Assembly (NCBI GenBank): GCA_963669155.1
Contig: OZ022576.1
Location: 34,372,840 to 34,436,839, forward strand
Origin: Arbacia lixula
Lineage: Eukaryota > Echinodermata > Echinoidea > Arbacioida > Arbaciidae
Direction of reading: 5' to 3'
DNA length: 64,000 nucleotides
Shown here piece after piece: positions 45,019-55,440 of the stretch (position 1 is the stretch's first letter; every line of letters begins with the position of its first letter). A model generated the notes under the pieces. The model ran no database searches, was not told the origin of the DNA, and was given only the letters and a program-made list of their open reading frames with translations. A program made the position numbers and the translations under genes.

Positions 45019-45661
45019 TAAAGGTCCCCTGTCATCAAAATGTATGTTGACTTCTGTTGATGCAACTTAATATGTATATAACAAAATCACTAACTGTTCG
45101 ATGGAAATATGTGTCCTATATTTTAAGATATTTTTCTATATTTTTTTCTCAGCACTGATAAGCCCTGCCTCCCAAATATCCTCCAGCTCAAGATTCCCCC
45201 TGTGACATCATCAAAGGTAGAAATTAGCAGGATAGCAGACATAACTTATGTACAAACTAAACATTGAAATGACTACCTACAAGTGCTTATAATAGCATCA
45301 CATAGCTAGCACATTTCTGACATAAGGAAACGATTATTCCCACATGAAATGTTGTTAGATATTTACTGTATGAAGACATGTGATGCTCTTGTGGGCAGGT
45401 GGAGGTAGTCATTGCAATGTTTAATTGGTGCATAAATTCTGCTTATTATCCTGCTAATTTCTACCTTTGATGATGTCACAGGGGGAATCTTGAGTTCGAG
45501 GATATTTTGGAGACGGGGCTTATCAGTGCTGAGGAAAAATAAAGAAAAATCATTGTCAAATATAGGACAAATATCTCCATTTAACAGTTAGTGATTTTGT
45601 TATTTACATATTATGTTGCATCAACATAATTCGACATACAGTTTGATGACGGGGGTCTTTA
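45019..45661. mobile_element. Long palindromic (foldback) element, only in copy 1
   Basis: Arms of about 280 bp: aaaggtcccctgtcatcaaa ... ctgtgacatcatcaaaggta, with inverse tacctttgatgatgtcacag ... tttgatgacgggggtcttt. The centre (~45330) is AT-rich. No ORF. Copy 2 of the duplication lacks it. Confidence 0.85.
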
Positions 45662-45689
45662 ATTTCAGGGTGGACTGTCCCTTTAAAAG

Positions 45690-45795
45690 ACCCCACACAC
45701 ACATACACACACACATACACACACACACATATACACACACACACATTTACACACACACACTTACACACATACGCACAAACACACACAAACACTTT
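45690..45795. repeat. (CA)n microsatellite
   Basis: Interrupted ca/ta dinucleotide run beside the foldback element. Confidence 0.9.
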
Positions 45796-46104
45796 TTTTT
45801 AAATTCTACTGAACAAATTGCACCGTACAGCATCATTTATTAATTGTATCTGCAATCAAACACTTCAGACCTCTGACAAATCAGTTGCCAAACCACACCA
45901 TATCATCATCGAATAGTGAACGGAAGCGCGCATTGGAGAGAGAAAAGAAAATGTGAGAGGGAGAAACAAAGCGCAATTGCCCAGGTATCGTTTGGTAGTT
46001 CTGTCTATTTTTTGTAGGTATAATTTACACCATCCAAATACAACTGACAGCAAATATGCACGTGTTTATTCATACCTAAGTATTCAATTGATTTAAATAA
46101 ATTT

Positions 46105-46140
<36 letters not shown>

Positions 46141-46305
46141 ACACATACACACAAACACATACACACACATGCATGCACACACACATACAAACTGGTCAGT
46201 ATTTAACCGTAAAATATTTATAGGTATACATCATTATATCTGCCTTAAACGTACAAAAATGTGAAGGATATTACGAGAGCTTGTGAATTTTATGAGAACA
46301 TCAGT

Positions 46306-46361
<56 letters not shown>

Positions 46362-46364
46362 GTG

Positions 46365-46416
<52 letters not shown>

Positions 46417-46430
46417 TGTGTGTAAATTGG
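46105..46430. repeat. (CA)n, (TA)n and (GT)n microsatellites at the end of copy 1
   Basis: (CA)n at 46108-46190, a 21-unit (TA)n near 46316-46358 and (GT)n from 46361 to about 46425. The last abuts the orphan ARMC4 exon. Confidence 0.93.
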
Positions 46431-46442
46431 CGCTTGGCGCTT

Positions 46443-46737
46443 GGCGCCCTCGCCCTGTGGAGCTGCAGTAAGAGTACTAAGAACAAGTAAGCCATCCGCA
46501 AGGCCGGGGGAATCCCTCTGCTGGCTCGCCTCCTCAAGTCACCCCATGAGAACATGGTCATCCCCGTCGTAGCCACCCTCCAGGGGGGCATTTCATCAAA
46601 GGACTTGTCGGATATTTTATCCGACAAGTTTGCTCTCGGCCAATAAGATGCAAGCATTTCAGTAGCTTATAACAGTTTGTCGGATAAAACGTCCGACAAG
46701 TCCTTTGATGAAATGCCCCCAGGAGTGCGCCTCAGAG
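46443..46737 (+). pseudogene. Orphan ARMC4/ODAD2 exon, nonsense codon and MITE insertion
   Basis: Translates to GALALWSCSKSTKNK, then TAA (46488-46490), then [20 protein letters not shown] and [12 protein letters not shown] 136-bp MITE interrupts here, then ECASE and donor gtaagt follow. ARMC4/ODAD2 (outer dynein arm docking protein, ciliary armadillo repeats) has the same block with a sense codon at the TAA. The intact donor and following intron-like DNA mean this is a copied genomic exon, not a retrocopy. No other ARMC4 exon is nearby. Confidence 0.85.
46584..46720. mobile_element. MITE inside the ARMC4-like exon
   Basis: Ends gggggcatttcatcaaagga and tcctttgatgaaatgccccc, with inner ttgtcggatattttatccga inverted pairs. 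About 136 bp, no ORF. Confidence 0.88.
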
Positions 46738-47467
46738 GTAAGTTGCTGTCACCCTCATGAAATGTAGGGTGTTATTCCAAAATTGTGAGAGCGGGCGTTA
46801 GAGGTTCATTGCAGGTCTCCTCACAATATTTCCTTGGGGTGATATTCAAACATGCTGAGGTAGGCCTCATCACATGAGAGCGGTTTGTAACTGTTCCTGG
46901 GGTTAGCAATGCCGATAAAACACCAGCATTTACGTAGATGTGATCTTCGTAGACAGTGGTGCAATTATATGCAAACTAACCTAAAGGAATTTAAGTTCAG
47001 TGGTAGTTTTAGAGTTTGCCATTGGTATGCAAACTACTTGAATTAAGGACTTCAAGTTCAATGGTCTTGACAGACATGTGATCTTTACAGCTAGTGATAA
47101 AATGAGAGAGAGATTTACTGGTCCGACATTGTCTAGCAAGCTAGTCTTGGGCACTCCTAATGAGAGTCCTCGCTGCTGCTTGCTCTACCCACATAGTTTA
47201 GAACCAGTTGTCTTGACAACATGCTAACATGACATCACACTTTGGTACTCTATTGCACAGCTACCAGCTAAGTGGTATTTACTGACATGCAATCGTTACA
47301 ACCAGTGTTTTAAGTACTGTACCGTCTTCCCTGCAACCCACAGGCTGGCTGATAAGATACCTGTTTTTTCACCAAGCTGTTCTTAAGCTAAAAACAACTT
47401 TATGCATGACTTGTTACCCTTTCTTATGCTAAATCCGATACCACAATTTCTTCCTGTTTTAACATAA
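46738..47467. other. Spacer between the two duplicates
   Basis: Starts as an intron-like continuation of the ARMC4 fragment. Contains a dispersed repeat (47130-47262) related to 24497-24632. No ORF. Confidence 0.55.
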
Positions 47468-48516
47468 TAATTTCCAACAATCCCAATCAAATTTGACAAA
47501 TCATAAACATATTCAGACACGTATTAACAACAAGAATTTTAATTTACAAAGAACAGATTTCAACTTTAGCTGTTGGGAATCACAATCATTGAGAATCTGA
47601 TTTAGCAGAAGAAAGGGTCACCAGTCGTGCGTAAAGTCATAACGTAAGAACAGTTTGGTGAAACACCCCCAGGACATGTATTGTTGGTTAGAAAAGGGGC
47701 ATAAATAATTTCTATCACTCCTTCGCTGTCTTCTTGTTTTTCATTCTCATAGGAACCCTCTGTAAGGATGGTGATATTATTGCATTTATAAAAAATAGCA
47801 TTGTGTTTTTTGTACAGATCATTCCCTCCATGAAGAATATACTTGCGATTATGGCATTGTACATATTATTAACTTCTATATCATCAATTGTCATGCGAAG
47901 TACATAAATAATTATTTATATATTACTTTCTAACACATTGTGAGCGCTTTTCTGAATTGCATGTATTACGACCTGTGGTGATTACTAGAGAGTCGTGAAA
48001 GTAAAAGAGCTTTCAAATGTGCTCTCACTTGTAAATATATTCTGAAGAAATATAATTTTGTCTTGAATCTGTTGATTATGTGCATCTGCGTTTGTGTGAA
48101 GGTGTAGAATGATTTAGTTCAAATAGAAATTTACTTTACTCTCTTTTTCCTACATAAGTGCAACAGATTCACCGAGTATGAAAATCATATAGGGAAGGGG
48201 TAGAATATAACGCACCGATGTCATGGCAAAACCGTTTTGGTGTCACCAAACTGATCGTCAAGACTTATCGCCAAGACCTATCCTCAAGATTTACTTCTGC
48301 GGTCATGGCAGAATGATACTCTATCTATTAAGGACTCGGTAGCTACCATTTCTAATAAAGAAATGATATCAAGCAATTGGGGTGTTTCATTAACTTAAAT
48401 CAAGATCAGATAAGCTCCTAAGATAGATTGAATCGATTTTAAGCGTCGATGAAAGCCCCTCCCCCCGCCTCCTTCCCGTTTTACGAATCCAAAGCTAGGC
48501 TTGGGTGCATTTTCAT

Positions 48517-49255
48517 GAATGGGAAAGTCCACTCCACACTAAAGTTAAGTTGTTTTTGATAAAAGCAGAAGAACACATTAGTGAAGGTTTGACAAAAATC
48601 CGTCAAAGGATAAGAAGTTATGATCTTTTATAATTTTGATTTTGTGACATGACATGCGAGGTGCTGTCCTATTTTATGCGCTACTTAATTCCATGAATTG
48701 CTCTTTTTCATAAAGGTATTTGTGTCTAATGATATATCAAATGCACAGGTAAAAGGATGCATACCCTTTGGGGGAAATGGACATTTAAAAAAAAATAAGT
48801 ACACATCATCTCGCATCTCGCACGTGACGTCACAAAATCAAAACTTTAAAAACATTATAACTTTCCTATCCTTTGACGGATTTTCATAAAACTTCACTAA
48901 TATGTTTCGTTCACGTTTCTGCTTCTATGAAAGGGATAGTTCTGCCTGAATTTATTTTGGTTTCAATAAAAGGAGACACTTGAAAGATACATATTAGTGA
49001 AGGTTTGACGAAAATCGGTGAAAGGAAAAGAAAGTCATTTGAATTGTTACGATATGTTCACGTTTTATTGTGACGTCACGTGCGAGATGCTCCCCAAATG
49101 TTATGTACAATTTTTGTGGAAAATGTAAATACAGGTGTATTCTCAAAAGCATGTTCACCATTTCACCTGTGCGTTTGATATATCATTAGACACATGTTTT
49201 TACACATATATCGCTATGAAAAGAATACAATAATGAAAACGGCAATTTGGAAAAA
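48517..49255. mobile_element. Compound palindromic elements, twin of 39708-40445
   Basis: Keeps the full arm catctcgcacgtgacgtcac ... cctttgacggattttcataa that copy 1 has partly lost. TGACGTCA at 48825-48832 and 49071-49078. Confidence 0.78.
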
Positions 49256-50102
49256 TGAGTAGAGCTTCTACTGGAAAACATGTCTCTTTGTTTCCATAAC
49301 TGAAACCAGTCAAAACTTAAACATGAAAAAACAGTTAAGATTCTTTTGGGAAAAGTATTAGTAAAAGAGAACTTCGAAGAGATCTAATCACGATGTCAGT
49401 GGAAAACATATCATCCTTGATCACTTTTAGTGCAAACAAAACCTACTTACTACACTTGTATTATACATATATATCGTAATTCCTTTAATGTATTGCATGT
49501 GATGTGTAAAATAAGATATTTACTGGAAAAGGAGCATTTAATGTTGTTTTTTTTGCATGTACAGTGTACATGCAAACAACAGCAGTTATATTTAAGTAAG
49601 CCTATTTCTTGTGCAGTTTTAAGTCGAAACACAGACATAAAGAAAAAGAGAGTGTCAAACGTGGAAAACGGGCACGAAAGTGAGGAGGGAAGAGAAGAAA
49701 AGAGAGAAAAAATGATGGAAAGAAGGAGAGAGAGGAAGAAAGAGAAAGCGAGATAACTAAAAGGGGGTAAAAAGAGGGATAGAGAGGGTTGGAGGGAAGG
49801 CCAAAGAAAGATATGGAGAAAGCATTTCTTCAATTCACTTGCACCAAGGAAGCAAACATGCTATAAACATAAAAGGTTGTTGCGAAGCCGGGCAAATGTC
49901 GGCGGGCAAGCCTTAGGAGGTTGCCACTGGTACCTGTTGTGAAACAAGTAGGCCTATGCATAATAGATAATCTTATTGAGGTAGCAGTTACAACATTTCG
50001 TCATTTTGCTCATATCACGGAAACAAACGTTTCATTACGAAAAGCGCGTAAATGATGGGAAGCGGTGAACCATCTGGCTTGCCCAGTGCGCATTCCATAT
50101 TA

Positions 50103-50110
50103 TGACGTCA
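50103..50110. promoter_or_regulatory. CRE-like TGACGTCA upstream of unknown gene copy 2
   Basis: Perfect CREB/ATF palindrome 156 nt before the proposed ATG and 19 nt before the NRF-1-like site. The equivalent in copy 1 reads CGACGTCA (one C/T difference). Confidence 0.55.
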
Positions 50111-50128
50111 ACAATGCCAAGCCGGTTC

Positions 50129-50140
50129 TGCGCACGCGCA
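50129..50140. promoter_or_regulatory. NRF-1-like site upstream of unknown gene, copy 2
   Basis: TGCGCACGCGCA, the same as in copy 1, 126 nt before the ATG. Confidence 0.65.
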
Positions 50141-50265
50141 AGATTCATTTCTATAGCTACAATATCACATTGCTCATTGCTATATGATTTGCGTTTGCGA
50201 TCTGTACACTAGCATACTTTTCGAGCTATTTTGGAAATATTTCCTCTCTAGTTTCATTGATATCA

Positions 50266-50330
50266 ATGATGTCGGCTATGTTTCACCGTATAGTTGACAT
50301 TTTCCATCTTGGAACTTCTTCCAACAACGG
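50266..50330 (+). CDS. Unknown gene copy 2, exon 1
   Basis: 21 codons plus GG, donor gtaagt. Differs from copy 1 by one base, changing F15 to L. Confidence 0.6.
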
Positions 50331-51206
50331 GTAAGTGAACAAAACAATCAAAACGATACTCTTTGCTTTACTTTCTGAAATGTTATAACGATGATAAATG
50401 TTCAAAATGTGCAACGTAACGCATACATTCATATATTATTCATATCATTCCACTCACTAAAGGTTTATGAAATAAATGGTTTAGTTTTCAGCATTACCTC
50501 AGACATCATCACAGGCTTTAAACTGAAAGTCCACCCTGAAGCTACGTTGGTTTTGATAAAAACCAAAAACACGAAAGAAATATGTATCTTTTCCATAGAC
50601 GTGATAAAATTATGTGTGTAAAAATACGTGTCTAATGATATATGACATGTACAGGTAAAATACAAATAAAATACATTATCCTGTTGAGAAAATGATAATT
50701 TTCAACAAAAAATGGTACATAAATTATAGGCGCATCACGCAAGTGACATCACAAACTCAAAAATTTAATAAATCATAATTTTCTTACCCTTTGACGGATT
50801 TTCGTCAAACCTTCACTTTTATGTTTTCTTTATTAAAAACCAAGTTAACGTAAGGGTGGACATCCCCTTTGATAATCATATTCACGATGTGATCATTTGA
50901 TATGAAAGGATGAATACCACTTGTTAAAATAACAAATGTGATTATAATGTGTGTAGGAAGAATGCTTGTTCTATGATGTATTCTTTGATACGGCTATATG
51001 TCATTCATATGTGTATGTATTACTGTCCATATACAACCTAATGCTCTTCTATTATTTATAAATAAACTCATGTTATTATGTCGTCTTAAGATAATTCAAT
51101 TCGTCTATGTTCTATCTTTAATCAATGACGTGCTACTTGAAGAATAACATATTTCATAATCACTCTCCTAGTTTATTGAGGGCGTTACTGACGAAAGTTT
51201 TAAATG

Positions 51207-51256
<50 letters not shown>

Positions 51257-53058
51257 GGTCTTTCCCTCTACTGACATTTTCCATAATACTTGGATAATAC
51301 ATGAATGATTCTGGTGATTACAAATAAAAGTTGTGTTTGTTCATTTTTATAAGACAATAGTGGAGAGCCAAAACAAATTAACATGGTGTGTTCTTTATTC
51401 CTTAATCAAAAAGAAACTCAGTTATACTATTGACCCTGACATTATTTTTTATTCGATCAATGTTGTATAGACATTTTGGTGTAGTACACGCTATTGTTTT
51501 CACGGGTTCTCTTCTCAGCGCCCCTGCTTATTCGTCAACCCCAGAGGCATCAAAGGTCATTCCCGAAGAGCACAGGACCATATGGCAGAAACTGCGCTCG
51601 TGGTGGAAGAAGACAACGACGCCGGGCAGCCATGTTGCCCCGCAAAAGTCCAGCAGCGTCGACGACGAGGACGACGACGAGGGTATCAATGGTGAAGTCA
51701 CCGTATTTGTCAATTGTCGATGTCGTCTAATGCGCGTGGTGCGCATGCTCGAGGCCGTGTACGTCGGAGTGGAGCAGGTCCACGAGGAGAGGTACGGCCC
51801 GAGTGGCATCATCGACAGCAGCGATGGGGTACGCCTGACGCGCCCCTATCGAGGGCGCGGAGTCGACCGCAGCCAATGGCAGCAGCTGCTTCTGATTAAT
51901 GCCACGGACGTTTTAAACGCCAAGCTCAGAACCATCTGCAAACTCGTCGGCAGCTACAGGTCCAAGATGGACCAACCTGCCTCGGACGATGTTTCAGGCG
52001 ACGAGGATCCCGAGGAGACCAATGAACCAGAACTCCTGACGATCCATCACTTTCCTATTCTAGCCAGGCCGCAGCCCCCTCCCATTCCCACCAAGGTCAC
52101 AAAGAGGGAAGTCGCTATCGGATTCTTCTATATCTGCTCAGCTCTGGTGTTCAATGCGATCTGCTATCTGTTCCCTAAGAAGGTCTCGTCTGATACGAAG
52201 GACATGAAGGATGAGGTTCGAGAGAAGAGAAAGGCTGCAGTGAGCCTGCTTGAGCAGAGCTATCCATCAGGGAGGGTATCAGGTCTGTTAGATTTTACCC
52301 CGTGTGAGGACTGGAGGCCTGTGATCAAGAAGCCTTGCTCACATGGTAAACTGTACGTTGTTAGCCGCGATGTTAATCTACCTTTCCTGTACAGTGGATC
52401 CTGCGCTCCATCTGAACCTCAAGCCTCAGCCTCTGCCTATTCCGATGAGGACGATATCGAACTCGTATCTCTCCGTTGGACCCTAAGAGGACAGTATCTA
52501 GAAACCATCCGTCGTCTGGGGAAACGCGGTGTGTGCGCCTATGTGGACAGACTACTCGAAACAGTTGAAGAGCACGTCTTCCAGCTCCAGGAAGGCCTGG
52601 ATCACATGAATGACGCGAAGCTCCGGATAAGCAGACCATACAGTGATCGTGGTGAGCTGCTGCGAAAGGCTCTCAACATAAAAGGGTCCGCCATGGAGAT
52701 CCGACAACTGGCCAGAAGTAGCTCTGGTCAGCATGACGCCATGGTCAAGGTATCCCTGATGAAGCACGTCAAGCGCCTTGAGCGGAGGACGGAAGAGATG
52801 CAGCTGCGATGGGACAGCTGGAGGCGCGCCAGGAGGTCATCACCTGAAAGAAGATCCCTGATGACGTCGCATCAGCCTACTACGATTCCCATGGAGACTC
52901 CGATGACGTACGCGACCCGGCTGATCTCAAGACAGACCGCAGCGGGGTTCGTCGCGAAGAGGCTCGGCGTGCCTCCACACAAGTCCTTGCTGGACTTGGC
53001 GTTCGGCAAACCCGACCTGGTAGGACTGAATACAGTCATCCTACTTCGGGGATGTTAG
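50266..53058 (+). CDS. Unknown single-span protein, two exons, duplicate copy 2
   Basis: Exons 50266-50330 and 51471-53058 encode 550 residues, paralogous to 41497-44276. By eye there are nine amino-acid changes (F15L, E26V, I36L, N41Y, L64R, D95N, R157Q, S182G, P316L in copy 1 to copy 2 order) and two silent ones. All lie in the first 60 percent; the last ~700 nt look the same. The membrane span (~236-255), acidic tracts and helical C-terminal half are unchanged. Family unknown. The same donor (gtaagt), acceptor (ttgtatag) and NRF-1-like motif are kept. An unspliced ATG start at 51460 is the alternative. Confidence 0.7.
50517..50872. mobile_element. Palindromic element in the intron of unknown gene copy 2
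   Basis: Twin of 41742-42085. Has an alternative stretch aaaaccaaaaacacgaaaga where copy 1 has gtaatatatgtaat, so it diverged after duplication. Confidence 0.8.
51211..51254. repeat. (CT)n microsatellite
   Basis: Shorter version of the tract at 42417-42476. Confidence 0.93.
51471..53058 (+). CDS. Unknown gene copy 2, exon 2
   Basis: 529 open codons ending LLRGC and TAG. Eight missense and two silent differences from copy 1 by eye. Confidence 0.85.
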
Positions 53059-53337
53059 CACTGCTGAGCGATCGAAATAAAACGTGATATGCTGACCATA
53101 CATCGATCATACTAAGGGAGTGTTGGCATTGCTCAGAAGTACACGTGATGGGCTGCACGAACGAATCTAAGGGGTGATCTAAACCCTGGCCCCATGTCCC
53201 CCCCCCCCCCCCCACTCCCTCCCTTGGGAAACAAAAAAATGGTAATGGGGGTGGGTGGGGGGTTAACTCATTCTCCCACCTTGGTATCTCTTCAAAAAAG
53301 GTAGTTGTAAGCACAACAAATCCCCCCCCCCCCCTTG

Positions 53338-53643
53338 GCAAAAAGCCAGATCCACCCCAGGGTAGCAGACAAGATTGCTGCCCGGAGGCTTAGACTAGCC
53401 GGCCACTGTTTTCGGCATTCAGAGCTGACCACGCAGAAGCTCCTACTATGGGAACCAACCCACGGAGCAAGAGGAAGAGGAAGACCACAGACGACATATG
53501 TGGATGTACTGAAGAGAGACACGGGAGTGACAAGCATCAGCGAGCTGGCGACTTTGATGGGGGACAGGGATGTGTGGAGGACCCATGTGAGATTCCGGCA
53601 GAAAAAAAAAGGATCAAAGATTAAAAACGAACAAGATGACTGA
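53338..53643 (+). pseudogene. LINE reverse-transcriptase C-terminal tail, copy 2
   Basis: Open frame through RRLRLAGHCFRHSELTTQKL, WEPTHGARGRGRPQTTYVDV, LKRDTGVTSISELATLMGDR and DVWRTHVRFRQK. The four extra bases of copy 1 are absent. Only the last ~90 residues of an RT are present, so this is a dead fragment unless a host gene has taken it up. Confidence 0.75.
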
Positions 53644-53833
53644 ACTGCGACTTCTAAGCGCTTGAATTTATTGTTTGTGTGGGTGATATTGTAATTTTAA
53701 TTTATGCAAACCTTCACTTATATGTTTCTTTCATGTTTCGATCAATGTTTGTAGGCATTTACATCATCCAAATACAGCTTACAACAAATATGCACGTGTT
53801 TATTCATACCTAATTATTCAATTGACTTAAATG

Positions 53834-53837
<4 letters not shown>

Positions 53838-53878
<41 letters not shown>

Positions 53879-54034
53879 GTATACACACAGACACATACAC
53901 ACACATACAAACTGGTCAGTATTTAACCGTAAAATATCTATAGGTATACATCATTATATCTGTAAAAAAAAATGTGAAGGATATCACGAGAGCTTGTGAA
54001 TTTTATGAGAACATCAGTACATATATAATGGATG

Positions 54035-54067
<33 letters not shown>

Positions 54068-54095
54068 TTGTTTGTATGCGTGTGTGTGTACGCAT
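53838..54095. repeat. (CA)n and (GT)n microsatellites at the end of copy 2
   Basis: ac run at ~53840-53874 and gt run at ~54031-54090, matching 46105-46430. The (TA)n tract is nearly absent here. Confidence 0.9.
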
Positions 54096-54112
54096 GAGTA
54101 TCACGAGTTTCA

Positions 54113-55038
54113 TTAAAACAAATACCAAGAAATGTTTACGTCTATCAACAACAATAATGCATAGTTTGCATACTGGTCACAACATAAAGAATTGTGAGTT
54201 ATCGGAAGAGTAATTTAGCCATAGTCAACGTATACGTAAATGTTTCGTAATTGAAGCATTCAAAAGTGGATACGTAAATACACATTTTCTCACAAAGTTT
54301 AGGTTCAGAGTAAAACTAAGGTATAACACATTGTTATAAATGAAATGCAACAATGATAAACACACAAAGAAAGGCATAACTGTCGTACTTAGCAAGTATT
54401 TTTCCAGACCATGGAAAGGTTAAAGGGACAAGATGTAACCACAAGTTGTGTCCATAAGAAGCAAAGTTCACTTATATATACAATTACTTTAACGTGTATG
54501 TTACATTGTATGTTGTTGTTGTAAATTCACAAATCGTTTTTTTTTTCTGCAAGAGGCAACTTTCTATTATTTGTGAAGACCCTTTAGGGTAAATACACAT
54601 TCTCTCACAACTTTTGGGTTGAGAGTAAAACTATTTTATGACACATAAAATGCAACAATGATAAACATGGGCGTCATTCCTCGCAATATTCATATGGTAG
54701 ACACCTGGATGGAACAATAGGTCCCCCCCCCCCCCCCCCCACACACACACACAACTTGAATAGAATTCCTGCGAGGATTGACGCCCATGATGATAAATAC
54801 ATTATGTACGCTTGCCTGTCGTACTTTCATGACTTTGCTAGCATTTTTTTTTGTTTCTGAAAAAGGCAAATGTAATTTTGCACGTTACACTTTGGAAAAA
54901 TATAATATGCGCACAATCCATTATTTTCATTGCAAACGCTAAACAAAAGTAAAAAGAGAACAATTAATTTCAAGTTGTTTCCGTTAGAGGAAAAGTTCAG
55001 TTACATATCTAGTTTGCTCAAACACTTTACTTCGAAAA
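54113..55038. other. Intergenic DNA with one inverted-repeat element
   Basis: AT-rich, no exon seen. Holds the element at 54668-54792. Confidence 0.55.
54668..54792. mobile_element. Short MITE with poly-C centre
   Basis: Arms catgggcgtcattcctcgca and tgcgaggattgacgcccatg, flanked by gatgataaa on both sides, a possible 9-bp target duplication. The centre is a C run and (CA)n. Confidence 0.8.
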
Positions 55039-55440
55039 TCATGACTTGTGCTCCTTTTCAATTGTAGTGGCTTGCTCACGTGAAATACAGAACAGTCTTC
55101 TTGATAGACGCCGTGGAGCTTCGATGTGACAAAGTACCTGGTCACGTGCCACCCATAGTTTATTTTCTTTGACTGGCCATTTAAAGAACGTGTTTTCTTT
55201 CACCTTCCCACTCCATGTGGCCATAAAACTGATGTGAATATCTTCGTCACCTGCTTCAACAACTTGACCCCACACACTAGTCCTCATCGTACATAGAGCC
55301 GTGACCGAGTCTTCCGTCTAATATACTGGCTTCACTCTTTGGTCAGAGGACTGTATCATCCCATTGTTTTGATAGATTTTTTTTTGTCTCCGGTAGTCGG
55401 CCTGAATCTCGGCTCTTGATTTCCCTATTTTGACCTTTTG
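55039..55440 (-). pseudogene. Possible relic gene, minus strand
   Basis: Two adjacent frames: 55440-55321 reads IQKVKIGKSRAEIQADYRRQ to a TAG, then ATG at 55287 opens 82 codons (WGQVVEAGDEDIHISFMATW, FFKWPVKENKLWVARDQVL). A KSxAExQxxYR motif and a GxVxxxDxxxxxISFM...FxWP...VxxxQIL tail resemble short domains seen in many uncharacterised, often transposon-linked, animal proteins. The central part is missing, so a remnant is likelier than an intact gene. Weak call. Confidence 0.3.

Larger units (their letters stand above)
37892..46430. repeat. Segmental duplication, copy 1
   Basis: Matches 47468-54112 in the same orientation, from aatttccaacaatcc to the (GT)n tract. Same order: intergenic DNA, palindromic elements, unknown two-exon gene, LINE tail, (CA)n tract. 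Extra in this copy are a 732-bp hAT-like insertion (38093-38824) and about 1 kb around a long palindrome (44999-46010). Confidence 0.93.
47468..54112. repeat. Segmental duplication, copy 2
   Basis: Direct repeat of 37892-46430 without the two insertions. Intergenic parts show many substitutions and small indels, while the coding exons differ at only about 11 positions. Confidence 0.93.

Noticed and set aside
45604-46190. Cys/Val/His-Thr rich frames
   Set aside because: Translations of (CA)n/(GT)n microsatellites.
37892-54112. Could the duplicated segments be two copies of a large transposon encoding the 550-residue protein?
   Set aside because: No matching terminal repeats or target duplication seen at the boundaries, and the gene has an intron and a promoter-like motif. 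Not excluded absolutely, but segmental duplication fits better.
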